From Isoetes taiwanensis (taxonomy: Eukaryota; Streptophyta; Lycopodiopsida; Isoetales; Isoetaceae), in NCBI GenBank assembly GCA_021234155.1, contig JAJEKV010000025.1:6119310-6183309 (forward strand): a DNA stretch of 64,000 nucleotides, in the 5' to 3' direction. The notes below the pieces were generated by a model that had not been told where the DNA came from, made no database searches, and was given only the letters and a program-made list of their open reading frames with translations. Of the stretch, positions 24,475-36,499 are shown piece by piece. Within the stretch, counting starts at the first letter, position 1. Each line of letters opens with the position of its first letter. Made by a program: the position numbers and the translations under genes.

Positions 24475-25130
24475 TTCAATGGATCATCCATCAAATGCGT
24501 GACATGGATGTAGTCATACATAAGTCCCATCCTTGGCCAAAATAATTAGTGTCCTTCACTTAGGATAGATTACATATATAATGGGGTATGTCATAGGAGT
24601 CCTTCAATTTTAATCTCAACATTACCTACGATCCATAGACCAATGATGCCCATTTAAGCATCAAAGCATGCGAGGAGATACACCCATGTTCCGCAGGCTG
24701 GATGAGGTACTTCTCCTACTCCCTTAGTGTCGAATCGAAGACATTGGGAAATAAGCTGGGGAAATTTGAAGAGTTGTTTTAGTAGAACTCTATATCGCAA
24801 TGCAAAAGGAAACAAGAGCATTCCATTTCAAGGACGGATACAAAAGCGTATGAGGCGGCATATTGCAGATCACAACGGTCAGTGAGAGACTTGAGCACCG
24901 TCCCTTACAATGTCTTAGCCATTTTTCTTTGCTTTCCATATGGATTGATGAAGCACATACAACACAATGTGGCATACCTAATGCAATTAGACAATCATAT
25001 TCCCACGCGTAAGCGGACAAGCAGTCAAATTACCTTTGTGCCTTCTGTGATTGGCATTATCTTAGAGTTGCCAATATTGTATCATTGCCTCCCGAACTGT
25101 AAGCATGTTTGCTATGATGTCTAGAAGCAA
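24475..25130 (-). pseudogene. UXE/MUR4-like pseudogene, tandem copy 2
   Basis: Direct duplicate of 23780-24474 (offset 695 bp). It again carries the minus-strand YDYIHVTHLMDD coding region next to the junction, a better preserved EHGCIS near 24680, and INPYGK with the GTAAGG donor near 24903-24952. The break lies inside the exon after DDPLNH. More indels than in copy 1 show independent decay. It lacks the last exon, which exists only in copy 1. Confidence 0.75.
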
Positions 25131-25839
25131 TTTTATAAGGCTATCTACTGCCAAGAAGCTCAGATGGTGTCTCATTTTCACCACAAGTTGGACACAACTA
25201 GTAAGAGTTGCATTAATCACTAAACAAAACTTGAAGTTTTAATACTTTGATCCTTCTGTTCCAAACCAAAAAAGAAATTTGAATTTTAAGAGCCAAAATT
25301 TGAATTTAATGGGCAAGATCAACTTCTGTCCACCTCCACGTGGCAAAAACATAATGCATACCAAAAGTTTAGATTATCTAATATTGCCCAACTAAAACTC
25401 TTTAATGCATGCCAAAAGTCAATTCATACTTTCAAAGATGTGGTGTAATCTTGCCTAGCGTATGATTCAACCTCATTAATGTCCTTCTAAAACAAGTAAT
25501 TAACCTAGCAACATATTTGCATTCAAAGTATTCAAGTATCGCTTGATTTCTCAAAGATGTCTAGTATTTTACTTGAAAAAATGCGGGTATGTTTAATATT
25601 ATGAAATACTCATTAATATATTATTATCTATTTATCTATAAAAAAGGAACATTCGTGGGAATGTTCCTAAAACCATCCGATTTAATATGCTTTACCATCC
25701 TAAGAAGATTTTTTGATGGTAAGTAGATTTCTAAGAACCACAAAACAAGATTCAAGTATTTCATCACAAAACGCTTGCAAAACAAAATGTCCATCACACA
25801 ATTTTGAGGTAAACTTTTACATTTATCGAACTATCCAAA
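25131..25839. other. AT-rich spacer between the UXE relic and R1
   Basis: No gene or repeat of R1 type is seen. It separates the duplicated pseudogene from the right-hand, oppositely oriented R1 array. Confidence 0.4.
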
Positions 25840-26699
25840 TCTAGAGGGCAATAACCCCATTTTCAACTCTAATTCACCTCTCCAGATTTCATTAGTCATA
25901 TGGAAGTGGAATGATCCGAATTGGAGGAAAATCTAATATGACCTCTCTTAGCACCTAGATGGGAAACATGATATCAAAATTTAACTATGGATCATCGGGA
26001 TGAATGAGAGGTGAAGAACATGACATCGAATCCCATTTTCAACCTAATCTGACCGAGATTTCGCTAGTCATATGAAGTGGAATGATTCAAATTGGAGAAA
26101 ATCTGAGAGAAACCTGAGAATGAAATCTCTATAAAATAGGCAGTGTAACCGATTGAGTGTGCCATTAATGTATACATAAATTTGGGGCATTCCCACCTGT
26201 AACACAAAAATACAAACATGCTTCAACCATATTTTATTGCAAGTACATTTCGTCTCTAAGTCTAATATTCTTGAATGTTATTGTAATTTTGCCATAACAC
26301 AAAAATACAAACATGTTTCCAACCATATTTTATTGCAAGTACATTCTGTCCTCTAAGTCTAATATTCTTGAATGTTATTGTAATTCTGCCATAGAATTTG
26401 AATGCAACATTTTGAAAGTGGATTGCTAGGAATTGGGCGCATTTAAAACTTCATTAAATTGTATGCACCATTGTTTGACCATTTCATCAACATTCTTGTT
26501 TTATACATGAACTTCAAAGATATTGGATTTGCGTGTGTAAATCATGGACAAAACATGTTGGCTAGCTATGTTGAATTAGTTTGCTTATTAGAAGAAGATG
26601 TGGAAGGTTCGTAAACAAACTTTTACAAGGTAAATACTACAAAAGGTGCTTCATTATATAAGAAAGTCTCATGTTTAGAACTGCCTTTAGGGTAAGGTC

Positions 26700-27030
26700 A
26701 CATGAAGATGTCGATATCTTCACTTAGACATCAAAACATCTTTTGACAGGGTTCACATGAGGCATTTTGACATGGAGTGCTTCATGTCAACATGAATCGG
26801 TTCCACCTGCTTACCTCCTCGACTGAATTGATTCATATTGACATGAATACCTTGGATTGGAATATGTAGCACTAGAAGGATTTCATAGTAGATGGACCAT
26901 CCAAAGTGCTCATGCAACCCGTTTATGACACGTTGCATCATTTGTGCAACATGATCATGAGACCCACACAATTTATAAGGGTTCATGTCGACATGGATTA
27001 TACCATGTCAACCTCCTCATATGACCTTAT
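26700..27030. repeat. palindrome cluster, R1 copy 4
   Basis: GAAGATGTCGATATCTTC near 26706, ATGTCAACATGAATC near 26786, GATTCATATTGACATGAAT near 26830 and a paired GTCGACATGG / CCATGTCAAC near 26987-27013. The same order as in the other copies, read on the other strand, shows that the whole cluster is an inherited part of R1. Confidence 0.75.
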
Positions 27031-28523
27031 CCTTACTATGAAGGAGGCAAAAGCACTGTTTTGTTGCTTCCGGGGCCAAGATCAAATGGTACTTGTGTTG
27101 CTTCTGGATCTACACGGTTGAATAGTTCTGCAAAATAAAAATCCAATTCTGGCTCCCTAAAATGTCAATGCTATGAATTCCCATATAACAATATCTATAA
27201 TTAGTGATAGTAACGCATCTAGATATTTGCTTTACCATCCGTGTTTACGCCAAACCGTGAGATCAACAGGATTTTGGATAAAACATAACAATCATCTTCT
27301 CAAAGAGATCATGATCCACGACTATGAGACGTAGAAAATGATCAATTGACAGGCTCATCCTTTCGTTGAGCCTGCTGCAGAAGATGATGGTTATGTTTTA
27401 TCCTATGCCCGGATGAGGGAATCCAAATTCGTGGTTTTAGAAAATGATCAATTGGTAGTCGGGCGAAGGACAAAACATAACCATTACCTTCTGAAGCAGT
27501 AAGATCCGCCGATCATGCAGAGGAACTATGTGGATGAGAAATTATATACGAGCCATTTCTGAAACCTTTCAGCATATTAATGCTCATCATATCATCTTCG
27601 GCCCAAATCAGTCAGTTGGGCGGATTTGTTTAAGCAATGGGATTTTGATTCAGGTTTGATAATTTTGAACTAGAAGGGCTAGTTTGGAGATGAAGGGGCT
27701 TTGAGGCCGGAATCAAATCTGAATTTGATCCTTTGGCACATCCGATAAACATGAAACGATGGAAAAAATATTAGCATGGCCCTGCCCAAGGATATACGCA
27801 ATCCCAAATTTGCATACAACCAACTACCCAACCAATGCAGTATTTGTAGCAAAATATTAGCCTAATGCAGTCGAGCAAAAGGACTAGTCTTTACCGTCCT
27901 CTATCACATGGCATGATCTAGACCACAATAATTTGCTTAGTTGCACCGATGTACTACTAACGTCTTCTAGCAATACTCCAGGAAGCTTCCCGCTTCCTGC
28001 CTTTCCATAAGCCGTAGCTTCTGAATAAATCAATGTCCTATCCTTCCTATGTTGCATAGAACTTGGTCTGGCATGCAAGGATGGGTCCAAGAAAGAGGTG
28101 GATGATGCGTAGGAGGCAACCCTTGATGTAGATGAAGATAGATAGATAGATCAATCAATCAGTAGTTGAAGATAGATCAATGACGATGACATTGTCTTTA
28201 GAAGAAATAGAAATTAAAAAAAGAACCCAATCAGTAGTAGAAATTGTCAATAAAGTACATCACGGTATGAAACAGACCCGACTTCTATACAAATTTATTG
28301 CTACCTTATAATTACAATTTTCTAATATAGTGTCAAATGAGGATTAACAAAGTGTGAAACCAAGTTGTAACCAATATAAACATTAGAAAGAAATTGTAGA
28401 TTTGATTTTGGGATATGTTTAGTATGTCGAATGGATTTGATTGTAATGGAAACCAAGATTCTTCTTTTTAAATACTTATAGGCACATAACCATCATCTTC
28501 TGCAACAATATGATCCACCAATT

Positions 28524-28809
28524 ATGCAAAAGAATTATGTGGATGAGCAATTACAAAAATGCTTCATTGAAGTGTCTATTGATTACCCACATGGTGCCAA
28601 TGCCTTACTGCACAGGATTTTATTATTATGAGACTTTATTGGTTTACTTTGAGTTTCAACATGGTGTCAAAGTATTACAAACTAGAGACGCGTGCCTGGC
28701 AATGCCGGGCATTATTCAAGCACGTGTGGAATGGATCAAGATATTAAATTTTGCAAGTGCAATAGAACATTACATATATATAATCGTCTTTGTAGATGGA
28801 GTGGAATGA
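28524..28809 (+). pseudogene. R1 ORF copy 4, frameshifted
   Basis: Begins MQKNYVDEQLQK at 28524. A deletion then changes frame, and the conserved tail GVKVLQTRDACLAMPG...VFVDGVE runs to the stop at 28809. The tail is almost identical to the copies at 14460 and 62217. Confidence 0.55.
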
Positions 28810-29078
28810 AGGGCATCTTACATGATTGAAATTGAAGAAGGATAGAAATGACATTTGCATGAAAGATGAAGATGAGAACAACCTTGTCTCTTTGGTGTAA
28901 GGGCATTAATGACTAATCTTCTAAAAAAATGTATCCCTTTAGCATCCTTCAAGAGTAAGGATTTTTAAAGCAACAAAGTTCATGAACAAAATGTAAACTA
29001 CCCATATGCTAGGCCATGTTTAGCTAAACAAAATGCAAGTATCAAGAAGCTCAAAACAAAAGTCATAAACATATATAT

Positions 29079-30165
29079 ACAAGAAATTAATACGCCCTAA
29101 TGGCGATTGCTTTCGCTTAAAGACGTTCTTACTAAAGTCTCTATAGTGCTCTGTGATAACCAATCCATTCTACTGGAGATTCTTTAGATTCCTTGGGACT
29201 TCCTCTTAGAATTTTCTATTTTGATCGAGGTGCTTACCCATGAGCATTTAAACCTTCTAAAATAATCTATTTTGGATCTCAGGTAACATTTCAAAACATT
29301 TTCTATTTTTAGATCGAGATGCTTTGCCCCGAAAGCATCTAGAATATTTTTTTTTTTTCAAGATTTTATATTGTACACCTTTTTATTATGAAATATTTTA
29401 GAACATTCATTGTCGCCTTCTTACAAATCTTAAAACTCTAAGATTTCATCAAGATTTTCTTAGATTCTTTAGATATTAAGTGAAGATTCTTAGATTCAAT
29501 TAGATTTAAGAGATTCCATTAGACTTGTATATTTTCCGGATTCTCTTACAATTTATGAGATTTTATATTCCCTTTTAATTCTCCTCGATTCCCTTTACAT
29601 TCTAGAAATTTCTAGAACATTTTAGAATCCCTTCGAACATTTTAGTGCTCTAAAACATCCTAGAATATTATAGTCTATTTTATCTTAATAAACATTACCC
29701 TTAAGTATACGGAAAGCATAAATTTTCATAGAATTAATGCTTGGTCTAAAGTGGTTAGAGTAGGGGTTTGGGGTTGGAGGACTGTGGTCCAATCCTCCCA
29801 ATAACATAAAAATTTTAAAAAGCCTTTCCTTATGTAGCATTCATTTATGAGCCTTTAAGATCTAGACTCCATCAACTATCAAGATCTCTACCTATATAAA
29901 AGCACACGGTTCTCGTAGGGATCTATTAGCATATAATTCCCAAAGCCACGTGGACCGTGAGATGTGTCCCCGCCACGGTGGAGCCGTCGGATCTCGGACC
30001 GACGGCCAGATCGAATTAACTGGACCAGAGGGACCGCCGTACACATATTATATGTAAACTCCCAAAGCATTCGGGCCGTAGGGATACGGCCCCAAACTCC
30101 ATGGTCGCCTGATCTCGAATGGACCAAATGATAAGCTAAAGATAAGAACATATAGAGATCGACAT
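29079..30165. mobile_element. insertion with AGATTCT-rich repeat, at the R1 unit junction
   Basis: R1 sequence stops at AAACATATATAT (29078) and resumes at ACATATATGGTC (about 30160), with an ACATATAT word on both sides. The insert holds a degenerate AGATTCT/TAGATT repeat at about 29160-29690, a tRNA-like segment (29742-29800) and a GC-richer stretch with GTCGG/CCGAC words (29940-30120). A related AGAATCT-rich insert sits at the same R1 position in the distant copy (60506-61967). Confidence 0.55.
29742..29800 (+). mobile_element. tRNA-like SINE head or decayed tRNA
   Basis: TGGTCTAAAGTGGTTAGAG (29742-29760) resembles a pol III A box with its D-arm context, and GGTCCAATCCTCCC (about 29786-29799) resembles a B box. 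Spacing is about 40 bp. Acceptor and anticodon stems are not convincing, so a functional tRNA is unlikely. A tRNA-derived SINE is the likely reading. Confidence 0.4.
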
Positions 30166-31086
30166 ATATGGTCTATTCTATGCACAAATACACCAAATAA
30201 TGTGAGAAAAAGCATATACATTTTGAGTACGCAACTCTATATAGAGTTATTATTGATCAACCTTCTAGCACCTAGATGGGAAACATGATATCAAAATTTA
30301 ACTATAGGTCACTGGATGAATGAGAGGTGAAGAACATGACATCGAATCCCATTTTCAACTCCTAATTCGACCGAGATTTCTATTAGTCATATGGAAGTGG
30401 AGATCCTCAATTGGAGGAAAATCAATGAGAATGAAATTTCCCCCTATAAATAGTAAGGTGCAAAGATGATTGATTGCAGCCATTAATGTATACATAAATT
30501 CGGGGTATCCACCGTGAACACACAAAAATACAAAACACGCTCAACTATATTTTTACTGGGTAAGCACATTTCATCTCTAAGTTCAATATCTGAATGTTAT
30601 TGTACTCCCATATAATTTGAAACATTGGAGTGCATTGCCAGGGAATTCATGCATTTAAAACTTCATTGAATTGTATGCACCATTGTTTGACCATTTCATC
30701 AACATTCTTGTTTTATGCATGAACTTCAAAGATATTGGCTTGCATGTAAGCTCAAGTAGACAAAACATGCTGGCTAGCTATTTTGAATTAGTTTGCTTAT
30801 TAGGAAGAAGATGTGAAGGTCTGTAAACAAACTTTTACAAGGTAAATACCTACAAAAGGTGTTTATCTCTAAAGTCTCAGTTTAGGAACTGCCTTTTAGG
30901 GTAAGGTCACATGAAGATGTCGACATCTTCACTTAGGATATCAAAACATCTTTGACAGTGGTTCACATGAGGCATTTGACATGGAGTGCTCTATGTCAAC
31001 ATGAATCACCTTAATCAAGGCCACCGGATCAATTGATTCATGTTGACATGAATACCTTGGACTGGAATATGTAGCAAGAGAAGGGG
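30166..31086 (+). repeat. R1 repeat, inverted array, copy 5 (truncated)
   Basis: Continues the right array head to tail: promoter region with CTATAAATAG near 30447, leader, and palindromes at 30905-31060. It breaks off after ATGTAGCA near 31075, where other copies continue into the rest of the unit. Confidence 0.75.
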
Positions 31087-33399
31087 TGTAACTTGAGTTC
31101 ACTTCTTCCATTGACTTTGTTCTTTTGAATTCCAGAATTTGGTCATTTAAAGTTATACTCCGTAACAAAGCAAAGATGAAAGAATTCGTGGCATATTTAT
31201 CTTCAAAATTTGTACAGGTAAAAGCTTCATAGTGTTGTTATTTATCTTTAACATTTATGCAAGTTAGCTACAAAAAAAAATACCCCAGACAGTGATGGCA
31301 TGTTTACTTTAACCTATGTGCAAGTTGCTACAGAAAAAAATGACATGTTTATCTTTAACTTATGCAGTGAAATGAAAAAAGCTTGCCTTGCCAAAAAAAA
31401 AAAAAAAAAAAAAAAAAAAACTTATGCAGTGAGCCACATGAAAGCTTCACCAACATTTATTATTATTTAGCTTTAACTTTTGTGCAAGTTAGAGCTATGC
31501 TATGATGATTTTAAAAGCTTTCATTAGGTTATTGCAAGAGCTACAGATTATCAAGAGTTGGTTGGAGGTTACAAATTATTTTGAGCTTAAGCCTGATAGT
31601 TGCAGGTTCTGTTGGCTCCAGTTTAAATGGCTCAAACAAGAGATTTCTAATTGTTATAGAAACGTAGTCACATCCAGATGAAAAATTGTAGCTCTATCCA
31701 GGTCAAACATCAGGTCCAGGTTAATAAGCTTTGTAGCTCGTTGCTTCCACCAGCATCTGTACAATCCATGCTGAATTTTATAGGTTCCTGCTTGTTCATG
31801 TGTACATACTCAAAGATAAAGCGAACAGATTACTTCAATCCCATTTCTATAGTAAACACCTACTGTTATTGTCAACATAGGAGGAGGAATGAAAAAAAAA
31901 AGAATATTGCCTTCAACTGTGAAAGACAATCACAATAAAGATGGATTGTTGATTTAGAAAAAGGCAATGCAGAGTAGATTGTCTAAGTTAAACATTGACC
32001 AACGGGCCTATAACTCAATCAATAATCTAAATATAATCAATAAATTCACCTGGAATTTTGACCTAGAATTAAAACTTATAAACTCATTGTAATTGGATTC
32101 TCTCACAATTATCACTCAGGAACCTTGATGAACCCAAATGGGTTCATTCGTACACTTTGTTTGAAATTCTATTATAGCTCTGAGATAAAGAATTTGTCTA
32201 CAATACTCACAATATGTTGTCCTCCATGAGTGTACATATAAGGAAAAATTTATGAAAAATATAGAAAGCTTCTATTACCAAATATAATGTGGAGCCGAAT
32301 GCAAAGGGGTCAAGTTTATTCTCAAAGTCTTTAATATTTCTCACATTATTTTGCAAAAATGAATTTTTCTAGGAATTCTAATTCTTTCATCTTGTAAATC
32401 ATGATATGAGAAAATCTATCACAAGAAGGATTAGAAAAATCTATGATAGAAGTTTTGAGAAATAATTCCTTAAAGTTTGAAGTTCAGAAGTTCTTTATGG
32501 ACCCAGTTAGGTCCCCCGAGGGTCAAAATTTTGAAAATTCATAGTATTACTCCACTTTTTGAAAAAATGAAATCCATTTAGCAAGACATGTAGTACTTAG
32601 TATCTATTTCCATTGAAAAATAATATTACCTTCATATTCTTATTCTATTTCAAATGTCATGGATATGAAATGGTTCCTAGATGTCTGTTTTTCAGAAATT
32701 CCTTAGGGACCTGACTGGGTCTCTCAAGGATTGAAATTATGATTCGTTGTTGAAAGATATCCAAACCATTGAATTTTGATTTATTGAGGATTTCAATACT
32801 TGTGCCTATTGCTTTTCATCAATAAATTAGATGGTGGGGAACTCTACTGGTAAAATCTATGCCGAAGCTTAGGGTGTGAATATTGACAATAGTTTATAAC
32901 ATTGAAATGTAGTGGTGCTCGTCAATTTCTTAGGTTGGTGCCACTATATTTTACATGGCTCGTATTTCTAATGGCTGAAGGATGTTATGGACTTTCTTCA
33001 AATTTTAAAATGTCAATTTGGCTACGTGGTATGCACTTCTAAATGAGGATGGAAAAATGTATTATAGATTCATGGTTGGATCAATTGTCATTGCATTAAT
33101 GCAATTATGATCGTCGTAAAATTGAAAAATTGGCGTCAAGTACATTACTAAATGGTGACCATTACATACTTACTAGATCTCATGGGTTGCAGTGTGCATT
33201 AGCAAACTGTGATAATGATGTAGTATTGAACCTCATTGAAATTTTCACATATTTTGCTATTAAAGCATTCCCCTTTATAGCCCCCAAATACCATGCGATA
33301 CATGGTTTGGAAATGCCAAAAAACCATAAATAGTAACTTAATCTAAGTAAACGTTCAAAATTGTTGGCTCTCCTAAATCTAATTCAAACTTTTCCACAT
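31087..33399. other. AT-rich spacer with short repeats and an A tract
   Basis: A degenerate 70-80 bp tandem repeat (TTTATCTTTAAC...GCAAGTTGCTACA words) covers about 31220-31480 and includes an A run of roughly 28 at 31393-31420. The open frames at 31678-31938 and 33130-33333 have no recognised domain. No gene is supported. Confidence 0.45.
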
Positions 33400-33419
33400 T
33401 ATAAGTTGTAGATAGATGT

Positions 33420-34800
33420 TGCTTCATGATCTTCGATATTCAGACCATTTTGATTTAATAGATTTGCCATGACTCCATTATAACCATCTGACACCGACTT
33501 CAGTTGACGAAGATCTATACGGAACTTTATGGACCTTCAATGTGCGGGCGCATCCAATCAAGAGGCTTCTGAGAACCTATCCTTTGGTTATCCGGAAGGT
33601 CTCACTTCTATCGAGGTATGAGTTTAATGATTGCCAATCTTGAGTTTGGCTTCGTTTGACCCAATTTCAGCCAATCGTAATCACCGACTTGGAATTCTCG
33701 CTGTTCGATAGTCGACGTGCGTAAGACTCTTTGTCGAAGTTCTTTGCGGCTAATAAATATGTCTGTATTCTTCCACTAGTGCTTGCATATCCGTAGCAAA
33801 CCGCTGGAAAACTTCCACCTTGGAAATCGGATTATGTCAATGGTCCGGGGTAAGGCATTGATACCATAGTTGATCAAGAAAGGAGACATTCTTGAAGACC
33901 TTATCTAGGTACTATTATAGGCGAACTCCACGAAATGGATGTAACTTTCCATTGAGATTGCTTCTGTTCCGCATATAGTTACGAGCATGTCTTCTATTAT
34001 GCGATTGGTACTTCCGCTTTGACCATCCGTTCATGGATGATAAGTCCGGCTTCATGGCAAGTTTAGTTTGACTAGTGCTAAAGAAATATTTCCAAAATGC
34101 ACTAACAAATTTAGGATCATGGTCTGATATAATGATACCGGCATCCCATGCATTTGGGGCCTCAGAACAACAAGGCGTATCCAATGCAAAGGTCCGTGGT
34201 ACCTACGGCGTGAATGTGCCATCTTAGAAAGTTTTGCCTACTCACCACCATTAAGGCATCAACCCTCTTAAGGTGCGAGGCCCCACGATAAAATCCATGG
34301 TAATAACTTCCATTTTGCATTGGGGACATCTAGGGTTGTAACTCCTGAAATACGCGATCGCCAAAATTTCTTTTGTTTGCTGATAGATCTGGCACCGCTA
34401 ATGTACCTATCAATGTGCTTCTTCATTCCTGGCCAGAAATAGCCGGAGCGGATTTGAAATATGTCTTCATAAATCCGCATGCCCCGCTATAGGACTGCTA
34501 TGTATAAGCCGCGAAAAATGAGCTTACAAACTCCCTCATGTCTCGGAACACATAACTTATCCTTATAATAAAGGAGTTCAGCCTCCTTCTTATAATAATG
34601 GCGTATAGTCTCCCTTTCCTTGTCCGTCCCCGGGTTTCCCTTTGAATACACTTTGCCATCTCCTGAAATTCGGTCTATGGAAGATTTATCAGATTCGCTT
34701 CCCAACCACTCAGAGTATGGATATAGCACTACAATGAATTTGAGTGACCTTATGGATGTCTCTGAAAGCGCCACAAGAATAACATTATGCTTGCCTACGA
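33420..34800 (-). pseudogene. Ty3/gypsy integrase
   Basis: Inserts the element's DNA. ELLYYKDKLCVPRHE (34487-34774) leads into the zinc-binding region with YFWPGMKKHIDRYI. The catalytic core shows TMDFIVG (first Asp, 34282-34304) and IISDHDPKFVSAFWKYFF (second Asp). TDGQSGSTNR follows, where the usual catalytic Glu of GQSERTNR reads Gly in the visible frame. The C-terminal REFQVGDYDWLKL near 33671-33705 follows. Confidence 0.82.
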
Positions 34801-34999
34801 GTAGATAACCTCAAAAATCATATTTCTAAGCGAATTCCATCCATCATCTTTTGTTCCCAAGTTGAGATGTGATTGCGAAGATGTATTGGAGATCATTATC
34901 AAGGTCTAACTAGAATCACCGCCAGCAAATAGTGCCTCCAATGTGCGGCACGCCAACAGCTAGCAATTCTTGGTCATGCTTAGGTATCAATCATCGTTT

Positions 35000-36000
35000 C
35001 GCATCATTCACCTTCCGAATCATAATATGACCTCGACCTTCTTGCATTAACACTCCAATCGCCACTTTGCCTAATGTGTCATCAATCCTCAACCTTTTCA
35101 AGCTTGGTGAGGTCCGCTAAGGTGCGTGAGCTTGGCAAAGTCCTGGATAAAACTTATGGTAATAACCGTCAAGTCCAAGAAGCTGCGTAACCTCGTATTA
35201 ATATTGGTTGGAATGGGCCTCATCGGCCTAATCTTAGTCGATTCGCGGGCTATTCCTTCAAGTAGAGCAATATGTCCTGTGTAATCAATCTTGGTAGTGG
35301 TTGCAAATTGACACTTGAGAACTTTGGCATATAGCTGGTGGCATCTCACTTTCTATAAGGCCAACCGTTGCCGCTCATGGCCCTATAATTATATATATGA
35401 GGATATCATCAAAGAATATGATGACAAAATCAAGTGATATTCATGGAAGACATCATTCATCAGCTTCATGGAAGGTGGTTGCATTGGTCAGGCTAAAAGG
35501 CTGATGAATCCTATAATGGCTATAGCGTAGTCCGGAAGATCCCAACCCCAAAGTACTTAGCTTCGCAACTCCATCCATTAGATCGCCGCTCCGCAGCATA
35601 CCGCTTATTCAGCTTGACGCTAAATCGATGCACATTCCCCGGTGCTATCCTGTCTCGAAGAAGAGAATGGGGCCCCAAAGGGTGAGACAATTAGGACCTA
35701 ATGAAGCCTAATTTGAGGAGCTCTTTGTAATTGTTTCGTGAAGCCTGCTAATTCGGAATACTCATTCGACATGGGGCTCTTGCTAGTGGGCTTGGTGCCT
35801 AGTTCCAAGGTAATTTCACATTTCACTTCTCTAAAAGGTGGCACCGCATGAATCTCTTCGAAAAGGTCATGGTATTCCGGCGAACAATCGTATATTGCCG
35901 GTTGGGCAAGGTATCAAGAACTGGCCTTGTTTGACTTGCCTCTACCTGGGCAAGCCTAGAATCATGCCAATGATCTGAGATTTCTTGAGAGCCCTATGCA
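35000..36000 (-). pseudogene. Ty3/gypsy reverse transcriptase
   Basis: Copies element RNA into DNA. Visible in order: YKELLKLGFIR and SHPLGPHSLL (35640-35730), FSLTNATTF (the FGLTNAP motif), MNDVFHEYHLDFV, and the active site VIIFFDDILIY with FFDD at 35405-35416. Next come HQLYAKVLKCQF and a RSFLDL...FIQDFAKL stretch (35098-35349). Protease, expected at 36000-36450, was not recognised. Confidence 0.82.
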
Positions 36001-36499
36001 ACTGTCATAATGAAATACATTGCATAAAGAAAATAACCGGATTTACTCCGCTATGGTCACTGGCCCATTGGCTGCACTAAAGGTAACTTCGCTCACAATC
36101 AATATTGGCCTTGGCAAAGAGCTGAATTCCATTCCCAATGAGATTATGGCGACCAATATCCATTATCTTCCGGCCCTAGAGCAACAAAGCCCTGTAGCCA
36201 AACATTTGAAATTAATACGCCGAATTCTCAAGGCAGGATGTATAGCCCTTACTAGCCAACGTGTGACCGATCGGCTTGACCTCAAGGGAGGAGTCAGAAA
36301 GCCTCCCCATTCTAGGAGATGCAAATGGATGCTGCAAGTATCCAGAGGATAATAGAAGGCTTACATCTACTTGGCCAACCGTGGATGGTTGGCTTGGCCC
36401 GCTTCAATGGCAAAGATAAATATGACTCACCTTTGTATATAGTCAGCATTATCATCGCCAAAGATCGTCCGGATGGTTTGGGACCCTACTCTTCCCAAT

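Larger units (their letters stand above)
25840..29078 (+). repeat. R1 repeat, inverted array, copy 4
   Basis: R1 in the opposite orientation to the left array. Promoter region with CTATAAAATAGG near 26143, leader, palindrome cluster 26700-27030, inverted-repeat arms 27276-27490, the CATCC-rich segment, TATC/GATA tract near 28138, and the ORF region 28524-28809. Two small duplications are specific to this copy: the promoter-proximal segment is repeated around 25895-26110, and a ~97-bp leader segment is repeated at about 26203-26396. The copy ends at an insertion in its AT-rich junction. Confidence 0.75.

Noticed and set aside
29742-29800. Functional tRNA gene
   Set aside because: Acceptor and anticodon stems do not form convincingly; kept only as a possible SINE head.
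31226-31440. CRISPR-like spaced repeats
   Set aside because: Repeat words vary in length and sequence around A tracts, with no constant repeat and spacer pattern; the genome is eukaryotic.
36020-36352. 110-codon plus-strand ORF inside the gypsy element
   Set aside because: Antisense to the gag-pol region, with no domain; a shadow of the real coding strand.
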